In this document: positions 26,381 to 34,812 of the stretch, in pieces
How the letters are laid out: each line of letters begins with the position of its first letter
Position numbering within the stretch: position 1 is the first letter of the stretch
NCBI RefSeq assembly: GCF_011947195.1
Contig: NZ_JAATVY010000018.1
Span: 1 to 64,000, forward strand
Direction of reading: 5' to 3'
Source of the DNA: Planosporangium thailandense
GTDB taxonomy: Bacteria; Actinomycetota; Actinomycetes; Mycobacteriales; Micromonosporaceae
DNA length: 64,000 nucleotides
Translations under genes and position numbers: made by a program
Notes under the pieces: model-generated
Told to the model about the DNA's origin: nothing
The model's input: only the letters and a program-made list of their open reading frames with translations
The model's database searches: none

Positions 26381-29020
26381 TCACGACCGGTCCGCCGCCT
26401 CGTGCCGGGACCAGCTGTCGAGCCGGTCGAGGATGGCGGGGTCGGCCGGCTGGATCTCCACGTCCGACGGCGGCTCGGCACCGTCGAGGAGGTCGGCCGT
26501 GGGCAGGGTCAACGTCATCGTCATCCCGCCGCCCGGCGTTACGTCGGGGTTGAGGTCGCCGCCCATGGCCTCCGCGAGGCCCCGCGACAGCGCGAGCCCG
26601 AGACCGACGCCGGACCCGTCGTCGTACTCCCCCGGCGGCTGGATCGGCGGGGAGAACTGTTCCCGGTCGGCCACCTGGACACCCGACCCGTGGTCGGTCA
26701 CCCGTACCTCGACCTGCCCGCCGTGTTCACCGACGGTGAGGACCGGCGGCCGGTCGGCCGGGCTGAACCGCTGCGCGTTGGCGACGAGGTTCACCAGGAC
26801 CCGCTCGAGCAGGGCCGGGTCGGCGTACACGTCCGGCACCTCGTCCGGGATCTCGATGCGCAGCCGGTGTCCGGCCTCGCCGAGGTCGTCGACGGCGCGG
26901 GGCAGCACCTCGGCGACGCTGACGAGCTGCGGGTGCATGCCGAGCGCCCCGGCCTGCAGCCGGCTCATGTCCAGCAGGTTGTCGACCAGGCGGGCGAGCC
27001 GTTCCAGGGACTCCTCGGCGGTGGCGAGCAGAACGGCGCGGTCCGGCGCGTCGCGCTCGGCGTCGCGGCCACGCAGCCTCCGTACCGCCGCCCGGGCCGA
27101 CTCCAGCGGGGAACGCAGCTCATGACTGACGGCGCTGACCAGCGAGGTGCGCACCCGGTCCACCTCTTCGAGCGGCCCGACGGCGGCGGCCTGTTCGGCC
27201 AGCCGCTGCTGCCGCAGCGCGAGCGCGGCCTGCGCGGCGAACGCCTCCACGACCCTACGGTCCGCCGCGTCGAGCCCCCGGCCGCACAGCGCGAGCGACA
27301 GGTCCGCGCCGATCGGCACCTCGGCGTCGCCTTCGCCGGGTGCGGTGCACGGCGGCCCGCCGGCGGAGGCCACGACCCGCCACGCGGCCGGATCGTGGTG
27401 CCGCTCCGGCGTCAGCGGGGCGTCCGGCCGCAGCTCCAGCAGCGTGACGTTGTCCAGGGAGAAGGTCTCCCGTACCTGGTTGAGCAGCGCCTGCAGCGGT
27501 TGCTCACCGCGCAGGACGCTGCCGGCGACCGTGGACAGTGTTTCGGCCTCGGTGCGGGCGTGGATCGCCTCACCGGTACGGCGCGCGGCCAGCTGGACGA
27601 CGGTGCTGACCGCGCCGGCGACCACCACGAACGCCAGCAGCGCGTACATGTGCTCGCGGTCGTCGATCGCGAGCGAACGGACGGGTGCCGTGAAGTACCA
27701 GTCGAGCAGGAGGAGCCCCGCGGCCGTGGCGAGCAGCGCCGGGTAGAGGCCACCCACGAGCGCGACCGCGAGGACGGCGAGCAGGAACGACAGGACGTCG
27801 GTCGCGAGCGAGTACCGGACCGGCAGCCGGAGCAGCACCATGGCCAGCAGCAGCGGACCGACGACGGCCAGCGCGAAGCCCGCGAGACGGCGCCTCATGG
27901 TCAGCCCGGCGGTGATGCGGACCGGGCGACGACCCCGCTTGGCCTCCTCGTGGGTGACCAGGTGCACGTCGATGTGCCCGGATTCGGCCGTGGTGGTGGT
28001 GCCGACGCCCGGCGAGAGCATCTGCGCGAGCCGGCCGCGCCGGCTGGCGCCGAGCACGAGCTGGGTGGCGTTGACGCCGCGGGCGAAGTCCAGCAGCGCG
28101 GTCGGGATGTCCGAGCCGACGACCTGGTGGTAGGTGCCGCCCAGCTCCTCGACGAGCACCCGCTGCCGGGCCAGGTGCGCCGGGTCGGCGCCGGCGAGGC
28201 CGTCGCTGCGGGCGACGTGTACGGCCATCAGGTCGGCGCCCTTGGTTCGCGCGGCGATCCGGCCGGCGCGCCGGATGACGGTGTCGCCTTCCGGGCCGCC
28301 GGTGAGGGCGACGACCACCCGCTCCCGCGTCTCCCAGGTGGTGTCGATGTGGTGGCCGGCCCGGTAGCGGTCGAGCTGGTCGTCGACCTTGTCCACCACC
28401 CACAGCAGCGCGAGCTCGCGCAGCGCGGTGAGGTTGCCGACCCGGAAGTAGTTGCTCAGCGCGGCTCCGACGCGGTCGGCCTTGTACACGTTGCCGTGCA
28501 CCATACGGCGGCGCAGCGCCTCCGGGGTCATGTCGACCAGCTCGATCTGCTCGGCGCGGCGGACGACCTCGTCGGGGATGGTCTCCCGCTGCACCACGCC
28601 GGTGATCTGCTCGACGACGTCGTTGAGCGACTCCAGATGCTGGATGTTGAGCGTGGTCACCACGGTGATGCCGGCTTCGAGGAGCTGCTCGACGTCCTGC
28701 CAGCGCTTGGCGTTGCCGCTGCCCGGCACGTTGGTGTGGGCGAGCTCGTCGATCAGGGCGACCTGCGGGCGGCGCGCGAGGACGGCGTCGAGGTCCATCT
28801 CGGTGAACTCCGCGCCCCGGTAGGTCACCGTCTTGCGGGGCACGATCTCCAGGCCGTCCGCGAGGAGCCCTTCGATGACCCGCCGGCCGTGGGACTCGAC
28901 CAGCCCGATGACGACGTCGGTGCCCCGGCTGCGCCGGCGCTGGCCCTCCTCGAGCATCCGGTACGTCTTGCCGACGCCGGGCGCCGCCCCGAGGTAGACG
29001 CGAAGCTGTCCGCGCGCCAT
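26381..29020 (-). CDS. kdpD: Potassium/turgor sensor histidine kinase KdpD
   Basis: Membrane sensor kinase of 879 residues, the usual KdpD length. In order: KdpD domain with Walker A GAAPGVGKT at residues 10-18, a universal-stress-like domain (to about 350), four membrane segments (about 375-475), a GAF-like region and the kinase core. The phospho-acceptor lies in SAVSHELRSPLES and the ATP site in NLVANAQRFSP and GSGVGLGLALSRG. The ATG at 29020 begins MARGQLRVYLG. The response regulator KdpE, normally the next gene, is absent here; the following gene is an APC permease. Confidence 0.95.
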   Translation of the reverse strand: MARGQLRVYLGAAPGVGKTYRMLEEGQRRRSRGTDVVIGLVESHGRRVIEGLLADGLEIVPRKTVTYRGAEFTEMDLDAVLARRPQVALIDELAHTNVPGSGNAKRWQDVEQLLEAGITVVTTLNIQHLESLNDVVEQITGVVQRETIPDEVVRRAEQIELVDMTPEALRRRMVHGNVYKADRVGAALSNYFRVGNLTALRELALLWVVDKVDDQLDRYRAGHHIDTTWETRERVVVALTGGPEGDTVIRRAGRIAARTKGADLMAVHVARSDGLAGADPAHLARQRVLVEELGGTYHQVVGSDIPTALLDFARGVNATQLVLGASRRGRLAQMLSPGVGTTTTAESGHIDVHLVTHEEAKRGRRPVRITAGLTMRRRLAGFALAVVGPLLLAMVLLRLPVRYSLATDVLSFLLAVLAVALVGGLYPALLATAAGLLLLDWYFTAPVRSLAIDDREHMYALLAFVVVAGAVSTVVQLAARRTGEAIHARTEAETLSTVAGSVLRGEQPLQALLNQVRETFSLDNVTLLELRPDAPLTPERHHDPAAWRVVASAGGPPCTAPGEGDAEVPIGADLSLALCGRGLDAADRRVVEAFAAQAALALRQQRLAEQAAAVGPLEEVDRVRTSLVSAVSHELRSPLESARAAVRRLRGRDAERDAPDRAVLLATAEESLERLARLVDNLLDMSRLQAGALGMHPQLVSVAEVLPRAVDDLGEAGHRLRIEIPDEVPDVYADPALLERVLVNLVANAQRFSPADRPPVLTVGEHGGQVEVRVTDHGSGVQVADREQFSPPIQPPGEYDDGSGVGLGLALSRGLAEAMGGDLNPDVTPGGGMTMTLTLPTADLLDGAEPPSDVEIQPADPAILDRLDSWSRHEAADRS

Positions 29021-29028
29021 GACGCCCC

Positions 29029-29883
29029 CTATCCGCGGTACGGGTACGCCCGGTCGAGATCGAGGTTGAGGCCGACGACGTTGACGGCCGGCTCCCCCAG
29101 GAAGCCGAGCACCCGTCCGGTGGTGTTCCGGTCCACCAGTCTCACCACGTTGTCCACGGTAGTGCCACGGATCCTGGCGATCCGGGCGACCTGCAGCCTC
29201 GCGTACGCCGGACTGATGTCCGGGTCGAGGCCGCTGCCGCTGGCGGTGACCGCGTCGGGGGGTACGGCCGGGTGGGCGGGCGCGTCGCCGCGCACCGGCG
29301 TGACGACGCCCCGGGCGTAGTCCTCGCCGGTCCGGGCGCACTCGACGGGCACGTGGGCGTAGGTCGCGATGAACGGTTCCGTGGGGCAGGGCTGGTTGAG
29401 GCTGACCACACGGTGCTCCCCGCGGAACACGGCCAGCACGGCGCCGACCCCGTCCGGCGTGCAGTACGGCCGGCGGCCGTCGACGCCCTCCAGTTCACCG
29501 ACGGCGCGGCTGCGCGCGCAGACCTGCGTGAGCAGGCTCGGTCTGCCCGGGCCGTGGTCGACGACGTCGTTGGGACCGAGGTTGGAGCCGCCGCTCGCGG
29601 TCGGGTCGTAGCCGTTGCCGGTGCCGGCCGCCGACGGCCGCGACTGGAAGTACTGCGCGAGGGGTGCACCACCGGCAGCGGCGAACGACTGCCCGATCAG
29701 CCGGCTGCCGGCGACCCTGCCGTCGCGCGCGCGTACCAGCGACCCGTCGGCGTGGTACGACAGGCCGGGCAGCCGGGCGACGGCGACGATGACGAGCGGG
29801 TAGGCGATACCGGTGAGCACGGTGAGCACGAGCAGTACCCGCAGCGCGGCCACGTGCCGCGACAGCCAGTGCGGTAGGCGCAT
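29029..29883 (-). CDS. kdpC: Potassium-transporting ATPase subunit C
   Basis: Single-span subunit that stabilises the KdpFABC complex and aids ATP binding. It has one N-terminal membrane segment (VLLVLTVLTGIAYPLVIVAVA) and family motifs GSRLIGQSF, YFQSRPSA and, near the end, DISPAYARLQVARIA. At 284 residues it is clearly longer than the roughly 190 of E. coli. The extra length is an insert between about 110 and 190 with several cysteines (QPCPTEPF, VECARTG). It follows kdpB by two bases and precedes kdpD by eight. Confidence 0.95.
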   Translation of the reverse strand: MRLPHWLSRHVAALRVLLVLTVLTGIAYPLVIVAVARLPGLSYHADGSLVRARDGRVAGSRLIGQSFAAAGGAPLAQYFQSRPSAAGTGNGYDPTASGGSNLGPNDVVDHGPGRPSLLTQVCARSRAVGELEGVDGRRPYCTPDGVGAVLAVFRGEHRVVSLNQPCPTEPFIATYAHVPVECARTGEDYARGVVTPVRGDAPAHPAVPPDAVTASGSGLDPDISPAYARLQVARIARIRGTTVDNVVRLVDRNTTGRVLGFLGEPAVNVVGLNLDLDRAYPYRG

Positions 29884-29885
29884 GG

Positions 29886-32069
29886 TCAGACCCCGGGCAG
29901 GAAGTGGACGGCCAGGTCGATGAGCTTGATGCCGACGAACGGCGTGACGATCCCGCCCACGCCGTAGACGAGCAGGTTGCGCCGCAGCAGCGCCGCGGCG
30001 CTGCTGGGCCGGTACCGCACCCCGCGCAGGGCGAGGGGGATCAACGCGACGATGACCAGCGCGTTGAAGATCACCGCGGACAGGATCGCCGAGCTGGGGC
30101 TGGCCAGCCGCATGACGTTGAGCCGGTCCAGGCCGGGATACACCGCGGCGAACATGGCCGGGATGATCGCGAAGTACTTGGCGATGTCGTTGGCGATCGA
30201 AAACGTCGTCAGCGCCCCCCGGGTGATCAGCAACTGCTTGCCGATCTGCACGATCTCGATCAGCTTGGTCGGATCGGAGTCCAGGTCGACCATGTTGCCG
30301 GCCTCCTTGGCCGCCGACGTGCCGGTGTTCATCGCCACCCCGACGTCGGCCTGCGCCAGGGCCGGGGCGTCGTTGGTGCCGTCACCGGTCATCGCGACCA
30401 GCTTGCCGCCCTCCTGCTCCCGGCGGATCAGGTCCATCTTGTCCTCGGGCTTGGCCTCGGCCAGGAAGTCGTCCACCCCCGCTTCGGCCGCGATCGCCCG
30501 CGCGGTCAGCGGATTGTCACCGGTGATCATCACCGTGCGGATCCCCATCCGCCGCATCGCGTCGAACCGCTCCCGCATCCCCGCCTTCACCACGTCCTTG
30601 AGATCGATGACTCCCAGGGCGCGGGCCGGCTCGCCGCTGCGCGCCTCGGCCACCACCAGCGGCGTGCCGCCGCTGGCGCTGACCCCGTCGACGACCATCG
30701 CGACGTGGTCGCTGGTGTGCCCGCCGTGGTCGCGGACCCACTTCAGGACCGCGCTGGAGGCGCCCTTGCGGATGCGGCGCACCACCCCGGCGCCCTCGGT
30801 CAGGTCGACGCCCGACATCCTGGTCTGCGCGGTGAACGGCACCCACGTCGCGCAGTTGACCTGCCGTTCGCGCAGCCCGTACCGCTGCTTGGCGTGCACG
30901 ACGATGGAGCGCCCCTCCGGCGTCTCGTCGGCCAGGCTGGCCAACTGCGCGGCGTCGGCCAGCGCCTTCTCGTCCACCCCGTCCACCGGCGTGAACTCAC
31001 GCGCCTGCCGGTTGCCCAGGGTGATGGTGCCGGTCTTGTCCAGCAGCAGCGTGTTGACGTCGCCGGCGGCCTCCACGGCGCGACCGGACATCGCCAACAC
31101 GTTGCGCTGCACGAGCCGGTCCATGCCCGCGATGCCGATCGCGGACAGCAGCGCCCCGATCGTGGTCGGTATCAGGCACACCAGCAGCGACACCAGCACG
31201 ACGCCGGTCACCCCGTGGCTGGTCAGCGCCGCGTTGTCGGGCGCGGCCGGGGTCTGTGCCTTCGAGTAGACCGCCAGCGGCTGGAGCGTCGCGACCGCGA
31301 GCAGAAAGATGATCGTCAACGCCGCGAGCAGGATGTTCAACGCGATCTCGTTGGGCGTCTTCTGCCGGTTGGCGCCCTCGACGAGGGCGATCATCCGGTC
31401 GATGAAGCTCTCCCCCGGCCGCTGCGTGATCCGCACGACGATCCGGTCACTCAGCACCTTCGTGCCGCCGGTCACCGCCGACCGGTCCCCACCGGACTCC
31501 CGGATCACCGGCGCCGACTCACCCGTGATCGCCGACTCGTCGACGCTGGCGATGCCCTCCACCACGTCCCCGTCGCCCGGGATGGTCTGGCCCGCCTCGA
31601 TCACGACGATGTCGCCGAGGCGCAGCAACTGCGCCGGTACGGCCTCCTCGTCGGGGCGCTCGGCACCGGGCGTCCAGTCCCGCAGCCGTCGGGCCACGGT
31701 CTCCTTCTTCGCCCGGCGCAGCGTCTCCGCCTGCGCCTTGCCACGGCCCTCGGCGACCGCCTCGGCGAGGTTGGCGAACACCACCGTCAGCCACAGCCAG
31801 CACGTGGTCAGCCACGCGAACACTGTCGGGTGCACGATCGCGAGAACGGTGGTGAACGCCGATCCGATCTCGACGATGAACATGACCGGGTTGCGCCACA
31901 GCGCGGCCGGGTTGAGCTTGCGCAGCGCGTCCGGGAACGACCTGATGAGCTGTTTCGGGTCGAGCAGGCCGCCGCGCACCCGGGTGGGGCCGTGCGGCGG
32001 TGGCGGCTGGGCCACCCGTGGCGACTGCTGAGCGGCAATGGACATGGTCAACCGCACTCCATCGGTCAC
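29886..32069 (-). CDS. kdpB: Potassium-transporting ATPase ATP-binding subunit B
   Basis: P-type ATPase engine of the high-affinity potassium pump. Present are the TGES loop ([13 protein letters not shown]), phosphorylation site [12 protein letters not shown], and hinge [20 protein letters not shown] use the GTG at 32069, which overlaps the kdpA stop as GTGA. The ATG at 32045 ([11 protein letters not shown]) is an equally reasonable start with GGAG upstream. 727 or 719 residues, slightly longer than E. coli because of a Pro-rich N-terminus. Confidence 0.96.
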   Translation of the reverse strand: MTDGVRLTMSIAAQQSPRVAQPPPPHGPTRVRGGLLDPKQLIRSFPDALRKLNPAALWRNPVMFIVEIGSAFTTVLAIVHPTVFAWLTTCWLWLTVVFANLAEAVAEGRGKAQAETLRRAKKETVARRLRDWTPGAERPDEEAVPAQLLRLGDIVVIEAGQTIPGDGDVVEGIASVDESAITGESAPVIRESGGDRSAVTGGTKVLSDRIVVRITQRPGESFIDRMIALVEGANRQKTPNEIALNILLAALTIIFLLAVATLQPLAVYSKAQTPAAPDNAALTSHGVTGVVLVSLLVCLIPTTIGALLSAIGIAGMDRLVQRNVLAMSGRAVEAAGDVNTLLLDKTGTITLGNRQAREFTPVDGVDEKALADAAQLASLADETPEGRSIVVHAKQRYGLRERQVNCATWVPFTAQTRMSGVDLTEGAGVVRRIRKGASSAVLKWVRDHGGHTSDHVAMVVDGVSASGGTPLVVAEARSGEPARALGVIDLKDVVKAGMRERFDAMRRMGIRTVMITGDNPLTARAIAAEAGVDDFLAEAKPEDKMDLIRREQEGGKLVAMTGDGTNDAPALAQADVGVAMNTGTSAAKEAGNMVDLDSDPTKLIEIVQIGKQLLITRGALTTFSIANDIAKYFAIIPAMFAAVYPGLDRLNVMRLASPSSAILSAVIFNALVIVALIPLALRGVRYRPSSAAALLRRNLLVYGVGGIVTPFVGIKLIDLAVHFLPGV

Positions 32070-33724
32070 AGGCCTTCGGCGAGGGGGCCGAGCGCGAGGG
32101 CAGGCAGGTAGGTCAGCGCGACGGCGATCAGGACGACGCCGACGACCATGCCGGCGAACAGGGGCTGGTGGGTCCGCAGCGTGCCGGCCGACACCGGTAC
32201 GGGCCGCTGCGCCGCGAGCGCCCCGGCGAGGCCCAGGACGAAGATCATCGGTACGAAACGGCCGAGGAGCATCGTCACGCCGAGGGTCGTGTTGTACCAG
32301 GCGGTGTCGGCGTTCAGACCGGCGAACGCCGAGCCGTTGTTGTTGGCCGCCGAGGTGTACGCGTAGAGCACCTCGGACAGTCCGTGCGGGCCGGTGTTGA
32401 GCATCGACACCCGCGCCGCCTTCAGCGCCATCGCCGCCGCCGCACCAACGAGGACCAGCCCCGGCGTGGTCAGGAAGTACAGCGACGCGAACTTGATCTC
32501 ACGCGCGCTGATCTTCTTACCGAGGTACTCCGGGGTCCGCCCCACCATCAGGCCGGCCACGAACACCGTGATCACGGCGAGCACGAGGATGCCGTACAGC
32601 CCCGAGCCCGTCCCACCCGGCGCGACCTCACCCAGCATCATGTTGGCCATCGCCACCCCGCCGCCGAGCGCGGTGTACGAGTCGTGCACGGAATCCACCG
32701 CGCCGGTCGAGGTCAGCGTGGTGGCGGCCGCGAACGTCGCCGACTGCGGTACGCCGAACCGGGCCTCGACCCCCTCGGTCGCCGCGCCCACCGCCTGCGG
32801 CACGGTGCCCCGGTGGGCGAGCTGGAAACCGTTGATCGCGATGACACTGCCGAGCGCCAGGACGGCCATGACGAGCGCGATCGCGAGCCCCTGCCGCTTG
32901 TCGCCGACCATGCGGCCGAACGCCCGGGGCAGCGAGAACCCGATGACCAGCAGCAGGAAGATCTGCAGCCAGTTGGTCCAGGAGGTCGGGTTCTCGAACG
33001 GGTGGGCGCTGTTGGCGTTGTAGAAGCCGCCGCCGTTCGTACCGAACTCCTTGATGATCTCCTGGCTGGCCACCGGCCCACCGGGGAGGCGCTGCGCCGC
33101 GCCGGCGGGGGTGTGCGCGTCGTGGCCGGCCGACAGGTTGTCCACCGCGCCCGCAGCGACGAACACCAGCGCGCCGACCACCGCGACCGGAAGCAGGACC
33201 CGCAGGCAGACGCGGACCAGGTCGACCCAGAAGTTGCCCAGCCGCCCCGTGCGGCCCCGGGCGAAGCCGCGCACCAGCGCCACCGCCACCGCGATGCCGA
33301 CCGCCGCCGACGAGAAGTTCTGCACCGTCAGGCCGGCCATCTGCACCAGGTGACCCATCGTGGACTCACCGGAGTACGACTGCCAGTTGGTGTTGGTCAC
33401 GAAGCTGGCCGCCGTGTTCCAGGCCTGGTCAGGCTTTACCGGGGGCCGGCCGAGCGACAACCACAGGCGGTTCTGCAGCCGCAGGAACGCGTACAGGAAC
33501 AGGACCGACACCGCCGAGAAGGCCAGCACGCTCCGCGCGTACCCGCCCCAGTTCTGCTCGCCGTCGGGGTCGACCCCGACCAGCCGGTAGATGACGCGCT
33601 CCACCCGCCAGTGCCGCCGCCCGGTGAACACCCGGTACAGCCAGTCGCCGACCGGGCGGTACGCCGCCGCCAGCGCGACCACCAGGGAGACGATCAACAG
33701 CGCACCCGCGCCCGTCGAGCCCAC
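32066..33724 (-). CDS. kdpA: Potassium-transporting ATPase subunit A
   Basis: Potassium-channel-like subunit forming the selectivity filter of the Kdp pump; 552 residues with about ten membrane segments. Filter-region sequences are visible: [36 protein letters not shown] and [13 protein letters not shown]. It starts at GTG 33724, immediately before (upstream of which lies) the kdpF stop codon with no gap. The stop overlaps kdpB. Confidence 0.96.
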   Translation of the reverse strand: MGSTGAGALLIVSLVVALAAAYRPVGDWLYRVFTGRRHWRVERVIYRLVGVDPDGEQNWGGYARSVLAFSAVSVLFLYAFLRLQNRLWLSLGRPPVKPDQAWNTAASFVTNTNWQSYSGESTMGHLVQMAGLTVQNFSSAAVGIAVAVALVRGFARGRTGRLGNFWVDLVRVCLRVLLPVAVVGALVFVAAGAVDNLSAGHDAHTPAGAAQRLPGGPVASQEIIKEFGTNGGGFYNANSAHPFENPTSWTNWLQIFLLLVIGFSLPRAFGRMVGDKRQGLAIALVMAVLALGSVIAINGFQLAHRGTVPQAVGAATEGVEARFGVPQSATFAAATTLTSTGAVDSVHDSYTALGGGVAMANMMLGEVAPGGTGSGLYGILVLAVITVFVAGLMVGRTPEYLGKKISAREIKFASLYFLTTPGLVLVGAAAAMALKAARVSMLNTGPHGLSEVLYAYTSAANNNGSAFAGLNADTAWYNTTLGVTMLLGRFVPMIFVLGLAGALAAQRPVPVSAGTLRTHQPLFAGMVVGVVLIAVALTYLPALALGPLAEGL

Positions 33725-33814
33725 CTAGAACCGCTCCGGAAACAGCAGCGCCACGACCAGGTACCCCAGCAGCGCCACGGCGACAATCAGACCCGCCAGG
33801 TTCTCGGCGTTCAT
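33725..33814 (-). CDS. kdpF: Potassium-transporting ATPase subunit F (29 aa)
   Basis: A single-span stabilising peptide of the Kdp pump, 29 residues. It begins MNAENLAGLIVAVALLG and ends LLFPERF, close to the E. coli and mycobacterial KdpF pattern. The ATG at 33814 has a perfect GGAGG four bases upstream. The TAG directly abuts the kdpA GTG. It is too short for most gene finders. Confidence 0.9.
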   Translation of the reverse strand: MNAENLAGLIVAVALLGYLVVALLFPERF

Positions 33815-33820
33815 CTCGCC

Positions 33821-33862
33821 TCCTGTCTTCACCGCCGCTCCACCTGTCTTCACAGCCGCTCC
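33821..33862 (-). repeat. 21-bp tandem duplication upstream of kdpF
   Basis: On the minus strand a 21-base unit beginning GTGGAGCGGC and containing TGAAGACAG occurs twice in a row with one internal difference. The first copy encodes the last residues (VERL) and stop of the upstream microprotein; the second fills the gap to the kdpF ribosome site. Confidence 0.8.
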
Positions 33863-33933
33863 ACCGCGCGCAGCACCAGCGCCGCTACGGCGAAGACGGC
33901 GACCGTCAACAGCACGAAGAGCACGTCGGCCAT
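33850..33933 (-). CDS. 27-aa transmembrane microprotein heading the kdp operon
   Basis: An ORF of 27 residues starting MADVLFVLLTVAVFAVAALV and ending with a basic RAVERL tail: one predicted membrane helix and little else. The ATG at 33933 has GGAG eight bases upstream (cctGGAGtgtccgacATG on the minus strand). It is 35 bases from kdpF and read in the same direction, so it is the first gene of the operon. It is distinct from KdpF, which follows intact. It may be an extra Kdp subunit or a signalling partner of KdpD; no function is established by sequence. Confidence 0.7.
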   Translation of the reverse strand: MADVLFVLLTVAVFAVAALVLRAVERL

Positions 33934-34051
33934 GTCGGACACTCCAGGTTCCGGCCCCGGCGGACGCGTCGGCGCGCCCCCGTCGGGAACAACTCACCGA
34001 ACCGGTCGACCGGAAACCACCCGCGGGCCGCCAACCGACAGTGTTTGATGC

Positions 34052-34067
34052 GCCCGGGTTACCGGGC
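34052..34067. promoter_or_regulatory. Inverted repeat GCCCGG-gtta-CCGGGC in the kdp divergent region
   Basis: Six-base arms with a four-base centre lie between the divergent kdp operon and DUF1345 gene. It contains CGGGTTACCGGG, near-identical to a site before the APC permease. I saw no ydaO-type cyclic di-AMP riboswitch pattern in this leader. Confidence 0.4.
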
Positions 34068-34112
34068 ACATGGGTCGTGGCCGTACGTCGATCACCGTTG
34101 GAGACCGTCACG

Positions 34113-34790
34113 ATGTTGCGCGAAGCCGGAGAGAGCCGCGACAGCGGCGGGCGCACCGGGCACGGTGTGTCCGCCCGGCGGCGGGTGGCCGTCGCGGGCG
34201 CGGTCGGCGTCGTCGTGGCCGCGCTGTCACCGCTGGTCCTGCCGGTGGCGCTGGCCCCGTTGACCGGGTGGGACGTCGCGGCGGTGACGTTCGTGCTCTG
34301 GGTCTGGCTGAGCATCTGGCGCCTGGACGGCCAGCAGACCGCCCGGCACGCCGAGCGGGAGGACCCGACCCGGGCCGCCTCGGACGCCGTCCTGCTCTCG
34401 GCGGCCGTGGTCAGCCTCGCCGCGATCGGCTTCGTGATCGTGCAGAGCGGGTCGGGCGGCGGTCTGCAGCGCGGCGTTCAGATCGGCTTCGGCATCGCGA
34501 GCGTCGTGCTTTCCTGGTCGGTGATCCACACCGTGTTCACGCTGCGGTACGCGCGGATGTACTACGAGGGTGGCGACGGCGGGATCGACTTCCACGACCG
34601 GGCCAAGCCCCGGTACTCCGACTTCGCCTACCTGGCCTTCACCGTCGGCATGACCTTCCAGGTCTCCGACACCGAGGTCAACGCCTCCGCCATCCGCGCC
34701 ACGATCCTGCGGCACGCGCTGCTGTCGTACCTGTTCGGCACGGTCATCATCGCGTTGACGATCAACCTGGTGGCCGGGCTGACGAAGTAG
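34113..34790 (+). CDS. DUF1345 membrane protein
   Basis: A 225-residue membrane protein with about five hydrophobic segments, matching the DUF1345 family. Key stretch: YYEGGDGGIDFHDRAKPRYSDFAYLAFTVGMTFQVSDTEV, of which the acidic and Asp/Thr residues are family hallmarks. ATG 34113 has GGAG nine bases upstream; the frame is open back to 34041. It is divergent from the kdp operon. The family has no known function. Confidence 0.85.
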   Translation: MLREAGESRDSGGRTGHGVSARRRVAVAGAVGVVVAALSPLVLPVALAPLTGWDVAAVTFVLWVWLSIWRLDGQQTARHAEREDPTRAASDAVLLSAAVVSLAAIGFVIVQSGSGGGLQRGVQIGFGIASVVLSWSVIHTVFTLRYARMYYEGGDGGIDFHDRAKPRYSDFAYLAFTVGMTFQVSDTEVNASAIRATILRHALLSYLFGTVIIALTINLVAGLTK

Positions 34791-34812
34791 GCCGGCCACC
34801 AGGCCCCGTCCC

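Noticed and set aside
26306-29320. A 1004-codon plus-strand open frame over kdpD
   Set aside because: It is the antisense shadow of a clear kdpD; composition is Arg/Gly/Asp-rich with no recognisable domain. Similar long shadows over kdpB, kdpA and helD were dropped for the same reason.
33934-34112. Cyclic di-AMP (ydaO) riboswitch in the kdp leader
   Set aside because: I looked for its conserved GGGTA-type and GCCNAAT-like boxes and did not find the set; the leader is short.
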